Assembly (NCBI GenBank): GCA_030844895.1 | Contig: CM061226.1 | Coordinates: 49,350,898-49,414,897 of the forward strand | Source: Ambrosia x helenae | Lineage: Eukaryota > Streptophyta > Magnoliopsida > Asterales > Asteraceae | DNA length: 64,000 nucleotides | Direction of reading: 5' to 3' | Shown: in pieces, positions 22,910 through 34,907 of the stretch | Numbering within the stretch: the first letter of the stretch is position 1 | Layout of the letters: each line of letters starts with the position of its first letter | The notes under the pieces: generated by a model | Database searches by the model: none | The model's input: only the letters and a program-made list of their open reading frames with translations | Told to the model about the DNA's origin: nothing | Position numbers and translations under genes: made by a program

Positions 22910-23421
22910 AATGGTTATAGTGAACTAGGACTGCATGTAGAGTCTGGTCTATAGTCGGGTCGCACACACTAGACGGTCACATACTTTGAGTCTATTAGTG
23001 GGATACATACTAACGTTGTCGGGGTGTCCTTACATCATCATCATACTTCCTTGTTACATCATCCGCTTTTATTTGGGTTCTTACCTACTCTTGTCTTCTT
23101 CTTCGGGATTGAAGAAGGAGAGGCTGATTTGTTGACTCTTGCACACACATGCTTTCTTACACTTGCACCTATTGTAACACGTTACTAGGCGACAACATTC
23201 GGTGACCGGAGTCTGGACTAGGGGTACATTTGGAGGACCATGTAGAACAGTTTATCATTTCGGGTGCACACGAAATAATAAACTGAAATGCATGAAAATC
23301 CCGATGGACTTCGAGTTTGGATATATAGTCCTGGATTTGTCCCTAAGTTAACTCTTGTAAATTTCTAGTGGTTGACACTAAAGGTGAATCTGAATCCCTC
23401 GATTTCTTGATTTGTTAGATC
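22910..23421 (+). other. G1 leader, non-coding
   Basis: This is the untranslated stretch between primer site and gag start. I see no conserved ORF or other feature. Confidence 0.7.
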
Positions 23422-25030
23422 ATGTCCGGTGCTCGCGGTGGTGGACGTCGTGGTAGCGGCGGTGGCCGTGCTAGCGGCGGTGGCCGTGCTGGAGGCGGTG
23501 GTCGTGACAACATCAACATGACCCAAGCTGAGCTGAATAACTTGCTACAGCAGCAAGTGAACATGGCTATGGCTAATTTCCAGGCTGGGATTAATGCCAT
23601 GGGTGGTGAGTTGATTTCTGTCGACTTTGCCTCGTTCTTGGGTGTCATGTCCTTTCGTTTGTGTTTTACTCGTGTATTGTGTTTCAGGTATCGCTGCCAA
23701 TCCACCTCCACCTCAGTGCTCTTATAAGAAGTTTTGGGACTGTCAGCCCCATAACTTCGCTGGAACTGAGGGAGCGGTGGGACTGCTCTGATGGCTGGAG
23801 AAGGTTGAGTCTGTGTTCGTCATGTGTAACTGTCCCGCTGGGGACCGGGTTAAGTATGCTACTGCGACATTCGAGGGGCCTGCATTGTCGTGGTGGAATG
23901 CTACTACTCAGAACATGGGATTGGGGGAGGCTATTGCTATGCCTTGGGCGGAGTTTGTGCAACTGTTGAGAGGCGAGTACTGTCCAAGGGAGGAGGTACA
24001 GAAGTTGGAACATGAAGTCTGGAGCTACAAGATGGCCGGGTCAGATATTGAAGAATACACTGTGAGGAGGAATGAGCTGGCGGTGTTGTGCCCTGATTTG
24101 CACACACTCGAGTATAGGAGGATCGAGCACTATGTATCTGGGCTAGTGCCAGAGATTGTTGGATTGGTGGCTGCTGGGAATCTTCCCACTCTTGCTGAAG
24201 TTGTCCGATCAGCTCATCGGATGACTAACCTGAAGCTGGCAGAAGGTGTTTTGCCTCCTAAGGGTGCTGCTGTGAAGGTTTCTGAAGGGAACAAGAGGAA
24301 GTGGGATAGTGTGGGGAAGAGTGCTGTGCCGCCGCCATCTCAGCCAGCGAAGAAGTTTGATTCATCTGGGTCTTCTTCAGGGCAGAAGTCGGGTGGGTAT
24401 GTTGGGAAGCATCCCAAGTGCAACAAGTGTGGTTTTCACTACTCTGGGAATTGTGATCGGGCTCATTGTCATCGGTGCCATCAGTTGGGGCATCATGTTA
24501 AGGATTGCAGAGTGGCACTTACCCCAACTCAGACTCCTGCTGCTACTCCTACTCCTGCTACTCAGGGGACTCCAGGGAAGCAGGGGTGCTATAACTGTGG
24601 TGACACGGGACACTTCAAGCGTGAATGTCCTAAGCTGAAGCAGGGCGATAATGGGAGGGGCGGGAACGGTAACAGGAACAACGGGGGTGGAGGCAGGACT
24701 GCACGTGCTTTCGTCATTGGATCTGCAGAGGCTAGGCAGGATCCAGACACAGTTACCGGTACGTTCCTTCTTAATGATCGCTATGTTTCTGTCTTGTTTG
24801 ATTCTGGTGCCGATAAGAGTTTCGTATCTATGGACATTAGTCGATTGCTAGATATAGTACCCACACCTTTAGAGGCTAAGTACTTAATAGAATTGGCTGA
24901 TGGTAAGAAAATCGGAGCGACACACACCCTTAGGGAATGTCGCTTGGAACTGTCGGGTTTGTCTTTCCCCATTGACCTTATGCCGGTACCCCTGGGTAGT
25001 TTTGATGTCGTTGTCGGCATGGATTGGTAA
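23422..25030 (+). pseudogene. G1 Gag-protease with an intron-like interruption
   Basis: The Met at 23422 opens an Arg/Gly-rich N-terminus followed by MTQAELNNLLQQQV. The frame is then interrupted by an 82-base GT...AG segment (23606-23687). Removing it continues the typical gag, with CSYKKFWDC and FAGTEGAVGLL. A TGA at 23789-23791 sits where an Arg (CGA) is expected. From 23813 the frame is open: the Retrotrans_gag domain, then two zinc-knuckle regions (CHRCHQLGHHVKDC and CYNCGDTGHFKREC), then protease with LFDSGADKSFV and VVGMDW. A TAA at 25028-25030 closes it, where relatives have a Leu codon. Gag packages RNA and the protease matures the particle. Confidence 0.92.
23606..23687 (+). other. 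Putative 82-bp GT-AG intron in G1 gag
   Basis: The donor GTGAGT follows GGGTG, and the acceptor is TTGTGTTTCAG|GT. The interior is T-rich (TTTCGTTTGTGTTTT). The exon frame on both sides joins in phase only if exactly this segment is removed. Because 82 is not a multiple of three, unspliced RNA would stop soon after, at 23725-23727. Its length is near the lower limit of plant introns. Splicing is inferred from sequence only. Confidence 0.7.
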
Positions 25031-25552
25031 TCGTTGTATCGTGCAGAGATCGTTTGTTTCGATAAGATTATTCGGATCCCTCTCCCTGATGGAGAGACTC
25101 TTTCGGTTCATGGCGAGAAAAGCGGTACTCCGCTGAGTATCATTTCTAGCATGAAAGCCCGTAAGTACCTTCGGAAGGGTTGTTCGGCCATTCTGGCACT
25201 TGTTAACGTTTCTACTGACGACGAGAAGAAGATCGAGGATATTCCGGTGGTTCGTGATTTTCCCGATGTGTTTCCTGATGATTTGCCTGGTCTCCCTCCC
25301 CATCGTCAGGTTGAGTTTGGTATTGATCTTACTCCGGGTGCAGCTCCTATTGCCCGGGCTCCTTATCGTCTTGCACCTCCCGAGATGCAAGAGTTGTCCA
25401 GCCAGTTGCATGAACTCTTGGAAAAGGGTTTCATCCGACCGAGTTCTTCCCCGTGGGGAGCTCCTATTTTGTTTGTGAAGAAGAAGGACGGAAGTCTTCG
25501 CATGTGCATTGATTATCGTGAGCTGAACAAAGTGACCATTAAGAATCGTTAT
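25031..25552 (+). pseudogene. G1 RT N-terminal part
   Basis: This is in frame with the protease but separated from it by the TAA at 25028. It encodes YRAEIVCFDK, FPDVFPDDLPGLPP, the RT entry GFIRPSSSPWGAPILFVKKKDGSLRMCIDYRELNK (shown here only as its landmark words), and KNRY. LTR Z interrupts it there, and the frame resumes with the Tyr/Pro codons at 26952. Confidence 0.93.
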
Positions 25553-25769
25553 TGTAACATCGCGAATTTCCCCTAATTTTTTTTTATAAAAAGAATGTAT
25601 TGTTTTAAACAATATATGTTTTAAATACCTTAAACTAATAATTATTTGTATCTCGACACTTTTGTACGTTTTAAAAATATTTCGAGTCACTTTCGGGCTT
25701 ATATAATCATATTATGAATTTAGAATAATATAGTTTTAGGGAAATAATTGCCAAAAAAAGATTTGTGTG

Positions 25770-25843
25770 GACCGGGACTCGAACCCGCGTCCACAGCCAA
25801 CCAACACACAGTGACAACCAACTGAGCCAACTATCATCTTGTG
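25770..25843 (-). other. tRNA-like module inside LTR Z
   Basis: On the minus strand the A-box TGGCTCAGTTGG and the B-box GGTTCGAGTCC match pol III consensus fully. A T-arm-like stem CGGG/CCCG flanks the loop. There is no good acceptor stem, so it is called tRNA-like and not a tRNA gene. Confidence 0.5.
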
Positions 25844-25890
25844 TGGTATTTCAGAAGAAAATAAACTTAACACATTCCTTAAATTGATTA

Positions 25891-26027
25891 GTCAAAGTCT
25901 TAGTCAAACAGTCAAAGTCTTAGTCAAACAGTCAAAGTCTTAGTCAAATAGTCAATTCATCATAAAACCTTACTTTATGGTGTTGACCAATTTTAATGGC
26001 TAATTGACTCCAAAACTAGTATAAAAA
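25891..26027 (+). promoter_or_regulatory. Triple W-box-like repeat and TATA of LTR Z
   Basis: Three direct 20-bp repeats, each with two GTCAAA cores (TTTGAC on the other strand), lie at 25891-25950. A TATAAAAA box follows at 26020. The same motif class occupies the same place in LTR Y. Confidence 0.55.
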
Positions 26028-26951
26028 CCCACCTATGACCTATTATACTTTGCACCTCTAAATCGATTGTTTCAATCCGATTAAACTTTCCCTCATACCT
26101 TTCTTCTATAGTCTATTACTTCTACAATTGAAGCTTTGATTATAAGCTCTTGTAATTGGCGAATTGGAAGCTTGATATTCTTTCTTTTTCGTTTTCTTCA
26201 ATTTGGACTAGCTACGTTGTTGAGTCTTTGGGATTCGCCTCGCATACATTCACAACACTTAGAGGATAATTCACCTTAGCCAATGTGAGTTTACATAGCC
26301 CCTTTTTCTGTTTTACATTTTGGGGTGAAACATGTTTAAACATTTTATATACTATCATTTACTCATTATTACATTGTTGAAAACTTGTGATTCAATTACA
26401 CTATCATTTACTCATTCTATCATTTGATTGTAACAAAAAGGCACAGTACAATCATTAACATTGATCAAGCCGCCTGTTTAGATTATAGCGCTATAGGTCT
26501 GACAAACCCATCCCCACGCATAAATTCAGGGATGATCGATAACAGTAACAACATTTAACTAACTTGCGAGTTAGTCCTCAGTCGACACAAGGTTTGATTG
26601 TACAAAGACGCATTGTTACATGTCGGACTCATACTCTATCATTATACAACTGTGATTGTTGTACAAACTATTATTATCAATTATGCTCGAAAACCTATGT
26701 ATTCTCACCAACTTTTGTTGACCAAAAATATTTTCAAACTTAACATGTTTCAGGTTCTACTTGCTTGAAGATTTGAGTTAATGCTTGAAGATGTGTACAT
26801 AGTATTATTCATTTTGATGTACGAATTCTTGTAGAACAATTTTATGTAACTTACTTAATTCATTTAATGAAATTTATTATTCACCATGACCTACTGAACA
26901 ATCATCAACACGTGACATCCTGATGTTTCCGCCATCGGTTAGGGTGTTACA

Positions 26952-29480
26952 GTTATCCTCTTCCTCGCATTGATGATCTCTTTGACCAGCTCCAGGGCTC
27001 CAGCTACTATTCGAAGATCGATTTGCGGTCCGGTTACCACCAGTTACGCGTCCGGGAAGCTGACGTTCAGAAGACTGCTTTTCGCACTCGATATGGCCAT
27101 TTTGAGTTCTTGGTCATGCCTTTTGGTCTCACTAACGCACCGACGGTGTTCATGGACTTGATGAATCGCGTTTGCAAACCTTACCTTGATAAGTTCGTCA
27201 TCGTGTTTATCGACGATATTCTGATTTATTCTAAGAACAAGACGAATCATGAGGAACACCTACGGTTGGTCTTGGAACTTTTGAGACAGGAGCAGTTGTA
27301 TGCTAAGTTCTCGAAGTGTGATTTTTGGTTAATGAACTGGGAATTCATGTCGATCCGGCTAAGATCGAAGCTATTAAAGACTGGGAAGCACCAAAGACGC
27401 CATCTGAGGTGCGGCAATTCCTGGGTCTTGCGGGTTACTATCGTCGTTTCATTGAGGGCTTTTCGAAGATCGCTCAACCCCTCACTACTCTTACCCAGAA
27501 GGACCGAAAGTTTGACTGGGATGAACCACAGGAATCACCATTTCAGATGCTGACGCTTAAACTTTGTTCTGCACCTATCTTATCTTTACCCGAGGGTACG
27601 GATGACTTCATTGTGTACTGTGACGCTTCTATTCGTGGTCTCGGTTGTGTGTTGTTGCAACGCGGAAAGGTTATTGCTTATGCTTCTCGTCAACTCAAGG
27701 TTCATGAGAAGAACTACACTACTCATGACTTGGAACTGGGCGCGGTGGTCTTTGCATTGAAAATCTGGAGACATTACTTGTACGGTACCAAGTGTGAAGT
27801 ATATACCGATCACAAGAGTCTTCAGCATATTTTCGACTAGAAGGTGTTGAACATGCGGCAGCGTCGCTGGGTTGAACTCCTGAACGATTATGACTGTGCT
27901 ATCAAATACCATCATGGCAAGGCGAACATTGTGGCGGACGCCTTGAGCAAGAAGGAGTCTGCGAATCCTCGTCGTGTTCGAGCCTTACCGCTCACCATTC
28001 ATTCGTCATTGCCTGACCAAATCCGTTCTGCACAGTTGGAAGCTTTTAAGGAGGAGAACCTTAAAGCTGAGACTATGCACAGTGCTGACAAGCACCTTGA
28101 ACTCAGGACCGATGGCTTACACTATTTTGCGGGACGTGTTTGGGATCCCTTGTTCGGGGGATTACGCGAGCTTGTTTTGGATGAAGCTCACAAATCCCGG
28201 TATTCTATTCACCCTGGCTCTGATAAGATGTATCAGGATTTGAAGATACTTTATTGGTGGCCAAACATGAAGGCTGATATAGCTACTTATGTCAGCAAGT
28301 GCTTGACTTGTGCTAAAGTCAAGGTGGAGTATCAGAGGCCGTCTGGTCTCCTGCAACAACCAGAGGTTCCAGAATGGAAGTGGGAGAGAATCACGATGGA
28401 TTTTGTCACCAAACTGCCAAGGTCACCTAGTGGTTATGATATGATCTGGGTGATTGTTGACAGGTTGACAAAATCAGCACGTTTCATACCTATTAAGGAA
28501 ACCGATGGACTCGAGCGGTTGGCTCGACTTTACCTTAAGGAGGTGGTTGCACGGCACGGGGTGCCTGTTTCTATTATCTCTGATCGTGATTCCCGTTTTG
28601 CTTCTCGTTTGTGGAAGGCTCTGCACAAGGCTTTTGGTACTCAGTTGGATATGAGTACAGCTTATCATCCGCAAACTGATGGACAGAGTGAGCGGACGAT
28701 TCAAACCTTGGAAGACATGCTTCGGGCATGTGTTATTGATTTTGGCAAAAGTTGGGAGATTCATCTACCACTGGTGGAGTTCTGCTACAACAACAGCTAT
28801 CACTCCAGTATCAAGGCAGCTCCGTTCGAGGCTCTCTACGGACGGAAATGTCGATCACCTCTTTGTTAGGCCGAAGTGGGCGAGAGCCAGCTCACTGGGC
28901 CGGAACTTGTGTACAAAACTTTAGAGAAAATCGTACAGAGTCGTAACCATTTGGCGGCTACGCGGGATCGTCAGAAGAGCTATGCCGATCATCGTCGCAA
29001 ACCTTTGGAGTTCCAGGTTGGGGACAGGGTACTTCTGAAAGTTTCACCATGGAAGGGCGTCATACGCTTTGGAAAGCGTGGCAAGCTTAACCCTCGTTAG
29101 TCGGACCATTCGCAATCCTGGATCGGATTGGACCGGTGGCATACAGACTGGACTTACCGGCAGAGCACGGTAGTGTTCACAACGTCTTCCATGTGTCTAA
29201 CTTGAAGAAGTGTTTGGCTGATGAATCTCTCATTGTACCACTGGAAGAGATCAAGGTTGATGATCGTCTTCGGATTGTGGAGGAACCTGTCGAGATTCTA
29301 GACTACAAGATTCGTAACCTTCGTCGGAGTAAAAAATCCGCATCGTTAAAGTTCGTTAGAACTCGAATCGTGGACCGGAGTTCACATGGGAACGGGAGGA
29401 TCAGATGAAAGCTAAACATCCTCATCTTTTTCCGAAACGCGCATTTGAATCGAGGCATGTTACTGCTGAAGCGGAATGAA
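26952..29480 (+). pseudogene. G1 RT-RNase H-integrase-chromodomain, broken
   Basis: RT continues with PRIDDLFDQLQG, FLVMPFGLTNAP and the catalytic FIDDILIYS. A deletion of about 20-25 bases near 27330 shifts the frame and removes the region after CDFWL. RNase H shows VYCDASIRGLG. A TAG at 27838 replaces the Gln of FDQK. Integrase shows the HHCC domain (EAHKSRYSIHPG ... CLTCAKVK), MDFVTKLP, SDRDSRF and the Glu of GQSERTIQT, so all three acidic residues are intact. A TAG at 28867 (Trp in relatives) and a one-base loss near 29098 follow. The tail NLKKCLADESLIVPLEEI leads into a chromodomain-like TWEREDQM, read in a shifted frame. Confidence 0.93.
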
Positions 29481-29617
29481 TCTCGGGTCGAGATTCCTTT
29501 CAACGTGGCGATGATGTGACATCCGGTAAATTTTCTTTTCGTTTCGTTCTCTCTGTCTCTTTTATTTTTGGGCTTTGTGCAATTTTCGGGACGAAAATTC
29601 TTTCAACGTGGGGATGA
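29481..29617 (+). other. G1 3' untranslated tail and polypurine tract
   Basis: The sequence CGGGACGAAAATTC and the purine-rich GTGGGGATGA lie directly before the 3' LTR at 29618, the expected place for plus-strand priming. A near-copy of the same tail occurs slightly upstream (29500-29520). Confidence 0.75.
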
Positions 29618-32235
29618 TGTGACACCCAGCATATTTGGCTTAAACATTTTAGTAACATCTAAGTCTACCTTAGCGGGAAACGTTTATAAACGGACTTAGG
29701 TTAGTTGAGTCGGGTCAAGTTAGGATTGTCCAGGGTTCAATGATATGGAGAATCATTGGGAGTCGTTTTGGGAATACACTAGTACCGGGTCCCGTTGTTG
29801 GTGAAATTAAATCAACTAATTAAGTGTATATGTAGATTAACTGTCGTGTGGTGGATTATATGCATAGATGTGTTTAAACAATGTGTAGATACTCATCCAT
29901 GCTTAAATATGTTAAACATAGACTAAGGTTGCATGCTCATATGTTAAGGTGAGTTAAAATGCGTTAAACACGACAAACTGGAAAACTAGAAAACATAGGT
30001 CCTGGTTCGACCACTTCGAGTGGGCGAACCTGGAAATATGTTTTGGTTCGACCCTTTGTAAAGGGGCGAACCTGGGATATGGATTTGAAAGAATTTCATT
30101 CGACCAGGCCATGCTACATTCGACCCCATGAAAGGGTCGAAGGAGGCTACATTCGACCATTGACAGGGGTCGAAGGTGGACCAGTATAAATACCAAACTT
30201 TGTCATTTTTCACCATTTCACAAACCCTAACCGTCTCAAAAAACTCTCAAACGATTTTAATCACTAAGGAAGGAGTTTTTGCTCTTCTTTTTCATAATCT
30301 AACCTATCAACAACATCTAAACAAGAATCCAAGGTGTGTTCTTAATCCTAAATCTTTTTAAGGCATTTTAATTCGTTTTTATCTAACCCTAAATGTCCAG
30401 ATCTATTCTAAGGAAGTTTTTATAAATAAAGACCTTTTAAACATCTTTCTAAACCTAAACCCTATCATTAGACATAGGTTTTGTATCAATAAACATGTGT
30501 TAATTATGTGTTATGTGATGTTATGTGTTGTTTAATGATTTGCTGCTGTTCTAATGCTAGAAACATGATCTAGGGCTGCTATGAATGATAGTTTAGGATT
30601 GTAAAAGGTTATAATTTGATAGATGATGATATCAAGTCTAATTTGGGGATTTTATGAAATCTAGGGCTTGTGCATGTTAGTATTATCAATAAAATGATTG
30701 GGGGTTTTCAATTACAAGATAAACTGAGCATTTGTAGATGATTATGGATTGGTATTAAAAAGTTTCCAAATTGGGTAAAGATTACATGCATGATGTGACA
30801 CTTCCATAATCTTTGCCATTTTGGGAAAGGGCTGAAATGGATAGGTTTTGGGGCAAAAGTTGGTGGGGTTTTGTAGGGATAAGTTATACATGCTTGACTG
30901 CAGTGTTTGATGACGCTTCGGGATGTTTCGAATGTGTTTGAAGCATTTTTAGGGAAATTTATCTAACAGGGTCGAACCTGGGCTCATTCGACCAAACGAA
31001 TGGTCGAATGAGAGATTCCAGGGTCGAACCTGGAAAATGTTTGGGCGAACCAGATAAAACGGTCGAACGTGGCATCAAACGGTCGAACGTGGCATCAAAC
31101 GGGTGAAGGAGACACAAAACGGGCGAAGGAGACTTAAAAAGGGGCGAAGGAGAATTATTTGCCTGGTTCGACCATTCTGATGTATAAATGAGATTTTTGA
31201 TACAAACTAAGTGTTTTATGCTTGAACCTTGTGTGTAATCTATGTGTACTTGATTAGTTAGGGTAATGAGTCACCAACGGGATGTCGGGTCGGTCTAGTG
31301 TGTCGGTTGAACATTTAACACGCTTTAAAACATACTTGGTTACGATCTGGACAATCGGGGGCTAGATAACCTTAGGGTTATTAGTCGGAACACTTATGTG
31401 AACATTTTGATAGATCTCCGGTAGAGGGATTATCAAGGGCTTAGCATTTTACTAGTTACCGAAGAACGCTATCTAAGGTGAGTTCACGGCCCCACTTTTA
31501 CAGCTTTAACTTTTGGGTGAGAAAACATGCGCTAAACTACTTTGGTAACATATGTCATACTATGGTTTTAACTTTGTATTGCTATACGAACTTTTAAAGT
31601 CCCGGGGGAAAACCATGAATGTGCGGGGATGCACAACGGGGGAAGTGTGGATAGATCTATTGGGCGTGACCTTCCCCACTCGTCAGCTTGGAGGGCCGGG
31701 CGGGTGCATATTGTCTCGAACTGGTAACATTGGTATCATGCTGAACATTCGGGCTGAACATTGCTGAACATTGCTAAACATTGCAAAACGTGTCTAGTAA
31801 TGGTTTTCCAATCGTAGTAGGAATAAAACATACGCCTAGCTAGCGTACTTGGTGACATTGGTATAATATGGGCATGGTAACGTTTTGGTAAATTTAGTAA
31901 CATATTGAACAAACCTGTGAACTCACCAGCATTATATGTTGACGTCTTTTTGGCATGTTTTTCTCAGGTCGCTAAGGTAGCAACATTGGACTAGGCGCAC
32001 GAGTCTGCATGGCGTCTAGGCTTAGCTTCACGTTTTTGAATAAAATTGTTTGAACATTGTCGTACATGGTTTTGTAACTGGTTAAATGCTTCCACTATGA
32101 TTTTGATAATATGAGAACTATGTTTTGGGTTTTACGTATTCATATAGTGATGTTTATTGTGACCGTTGACTTGGATCCTGGTTTGTCATGCGCCTCGCGG
32201 TAAAACTCCGCAAGTGGAAATTTGAGGGTGTGACA
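29618..32235 (+). repeat. G1 3' LTR
   Basis: It matches 20320-22893 along its length. It carries an extra tandem copy of GGTCGAACGTGGCATCAAAC near 31060-31080 and several small indels. H resumes after CTTTG at 32236. Confidence 0.93.
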
Positions 32236-33537
32236 CTTTGCACTCGCAATCCAACACTTATCCACGAAGTTTCTGCCCCCTGAGAGGTTTAGAGGTGTCC
32301 CTTGAAGCCTGGGATCACTCCCCAAACACCTTGAGAGAGAGAGAGAAACACCCCAAAATCATCCAAAACCCTTAGAAATCTCCATATCATCCTCCAACAT
32401 GTCTTGTACACTAACCCAATCTTGTGAGCTTGTTGTGACAACCATGCTAGGCTAGATTTCTATTGGTGTTGTTAGGGTGAGGATGGATACTTGGTATGAA
32501 TTAATATAGTTTATCCTTTATTTTAAAGTGGTGTTTTGTTTTCTTAATAATTCTTACTATTCTAACTTTGTTTAATGTTCTAATTAACAAATCACTTAGT
32601 CTTTGGTCTTGTGAGTGTCTTGACAAGCAATGGGAAGGATTAATGAGTGTACCCATGGTGTGTAAAATCCCATGCACTTGTGAACTTAAAACCCAAAAGT
32701 GGGAAGGACTCATGAGTGTACCCATGGTGTGTAACAACCCATGCACTTGTGAGCTTTAAACCCATGAGTTTGTCAAGATCTCATTTAGGGTCAGTACGGT
32801 CTATATACTTGGTCCTAATGATAAGTTAATCCTTAATCTTACATCTTGGTCTCATGGTCTATGTGAAGTCTTGATGTGGGTCATGGAGTAGTGAACTCGT
32901 GTTGGAATAAAACGGTCTTTATTTTGTTCCATCATTATACTGCCGCACAGTTAATGATAGATCAGTCACTTTTGGATAAGTTAATTAAACCAAGTAGGGG
33001 ATGCACATGTGCGGGTAAGTCACGACTCCTCTATGATATTAAGTGGTAACTTGTTTGGTCATGCTCCGGCCACCGACACGTTATTCATAAAAGTCTAGAG
33101 TAGTTTGATGTCTATATCGCAACACCGGGAGGCGGGTAATTCGGGGTTGAGTCGTCACAGTCTCGAGGTTCCATCCGATCCCGAAGCAACACCATTGTTT
33201 TGCTATTGATTTTCCTTAAAAGTTTTCATCTCTCATTTTACTTTTCTTCTTATTTTAAAAAAAGTCTTTTTAAGTAATTTTAGGAAGCTGAGTAGTAATA
33301 ATCGTGTCCACGGATTCGATACTCGGTACTTGCACATTTCTATACTATATACGATAGGTGCGCTTGCCTATTGTGTCGTGTTTAGAATGTTGAGCAACTA
33401 TTGTTTTTAATTATAAATTTAAAACTTGTAAGTGTCTTTTTGTTTTTCTAACTTGCTCGTCTTTTCATTAAAGCTTTTGGCCCTTCCCCCGCGAGTTTGC
33501 CCTTTTTGAAAAAAAGTCCAGTTTTCTTAAACACTCA
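32236..33537 (+). repeat. Element H 5' LTR, second part
   Basis: It matches 44067-44631 and 61808-62738 in order. It contains two tandem copies of a unit of about 70 bp (about 32622-32760, around GAGTGTACCCATG and CCCATGCACTTGTGA). It ends AAACACTCA near 33537, just before the tRNA-Asp primer site. Confidence 0.88.
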
Positions 33538-33543
33538 AGTTTT

Positions 33544-33561
33544 TGGCACCGTTGCCGGGGA
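33544..33561 (+). other. Element H tRNA-Asp primer binding site
   Basis: TGGCACCGTTGCCGGGGA matches the tRNA-Asp 3' end used by Athila/Tat elements, with one change (GCACC for GCGCC). Confidence 0.85.
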
Positions 33562-34907
33562 TACGATTGCTTTAGAGAAATGTTTTCTTAAAATTACTAG
33601 TTTTCTTTACTTAGTGTTTTTGTTAAAAATTGTCATCTTAAAGGTTCTTGGATAGTGTATGAACTTGCGCTCCTCGCCATTTCTTACACCACCTCTTAAA
33701 GAACCCGAAAGATATTTTAGAGCAAGAAGAAAAGAAAAAAAAATTAAAAATGGCACAAGTTGATAGAACCATCTCTGATTTTGCTAGACCTTTCATCAAT
33801 GCCTTGGGCCCTAGCATCGCTAAACCCAACATTGATGCCGACCATTTTGAAATAAAGTCCCATGTCATCCACATGATACAACAAAACTGCACTTTTCATG
33901 GTCTTCCCGATGAAGATCCCCATGCTCATATCGCAAATTTCCTTGATATTTGTGATACCTTTAAGTTTCTTAACGTCTCTCCTGACGCTATTCGACTTCG
34001 GATGTTTCCTTTTTCACTAAAGGATCATGCCAAAGCATGGTTGAACTCACAACCCGCAGGCTCCATTACCACCTGGGCCGACCTTGCTCAAAAATTTCTC
34101 TCAAAATATTTCCCCCCAGCCAAAACCGCAAAATTAAGAAATGACATCACCACCTTTTGTCAAGAAGAGGGAGAGTTACTTTATGAAGCTTGGGAAAGAT
34201 TTAAAGATATGTTGAGAAAATGCCCACATCATGGTCTTGAAGTTTGGTTACAAGTTTCATCTTTCTACAATGGGCTGATGAATCAAGCAAGGCAGACACT
34301 CGATGCAACCGCAAGAGGTATTTTTAGGAACAAAAGACCACACGAAGCCTATGATCTCATGGAAGAAATTGCAGTCAACAGTTATCAGCGGTACAACCCT
34401 CGAAGTTGGCCATCCAAGACCGGCCTCTATCAGATCGATTCCACCACTTCATTACACGCAAAAATTGAGGCACTTTCAACTCGCCTCAACCAGCTGAGGA
34501 AAACACAAGTCAATGCTATCACCGCAGAAGAGTTGCAGCCGCAAGAAAGAGTTCTTCCTCAGGCCATCGTGGAACAAGTTGACTTCATTGGTACAAGCCG
34601 CCTGCCAAACAATCCTTACGGCAACACTTATAATCCTAGTTGGCGCGATCATCCAAATTTCGGGTGGAAGAACAACAATAACACCATGCAGCCACCCGGA
34701 TTCAGTGAACAAAACAGCCAGCAACGCCCACCAAACAACGGTTACCCGTCCGTGGATGAAAGACTCGCAAAACTCGAAGCCCGATTAGCAGCAAGAATGG
34801 ATGAAAAGTTCAACAAGGACAACAAGAGGCTTCAAGAACTCGAGTCCACCATCAGAAATTTGGAGGTACAACTGGGCGTAATGGCCAAGTCTCTCGCAGA
34901 AAGACCC

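Larger units (their letters stand above)
25553..26951 (+). repeat. Solo LTR Z in G1 RT
   Basis: A 1,399-bp LTR runs from TGTAACATCGCG to TTAGGGTGTTACA, with a perfect target duplication GTTAT (25548-25552 and 26952-26956). The RT frame is exactly continuous across it. Contents are an antisense tRNA-like module (25770-25843), three 20-bp AGTCAAA repeats (25891-25950), TATAAAAA (26020-26027) and a possible intron (26285-26753). A single LTR with flanking duplication means the internal part was lost by LTR-LTR recombination. Confidence 0.95.
20320..32235 (+). mobile_element. Ty3/gypsy chromovirus G1 (Tekay/Del-like)
   Basis: LTRs at 20320-22893 and 29618-32235 (2.57 and 2.62 kb) flank an initiator-Met primer site, gag, protease, RT, RNase H, integrase and a chromodomain-like tail, with a purine-rich tract before the 3' LTR. 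The target duplication is CTTTC (20315-20319) and CTTTG (32236-32240); the uninterrupted H copy at 44060 shows the empty site. A solo LTR (Z) sits in RT. Integrase after RT and the TWEREDQM tail identify the chromovirus group. Several stops and shifts make this copy defective. Confidence 0.95.
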
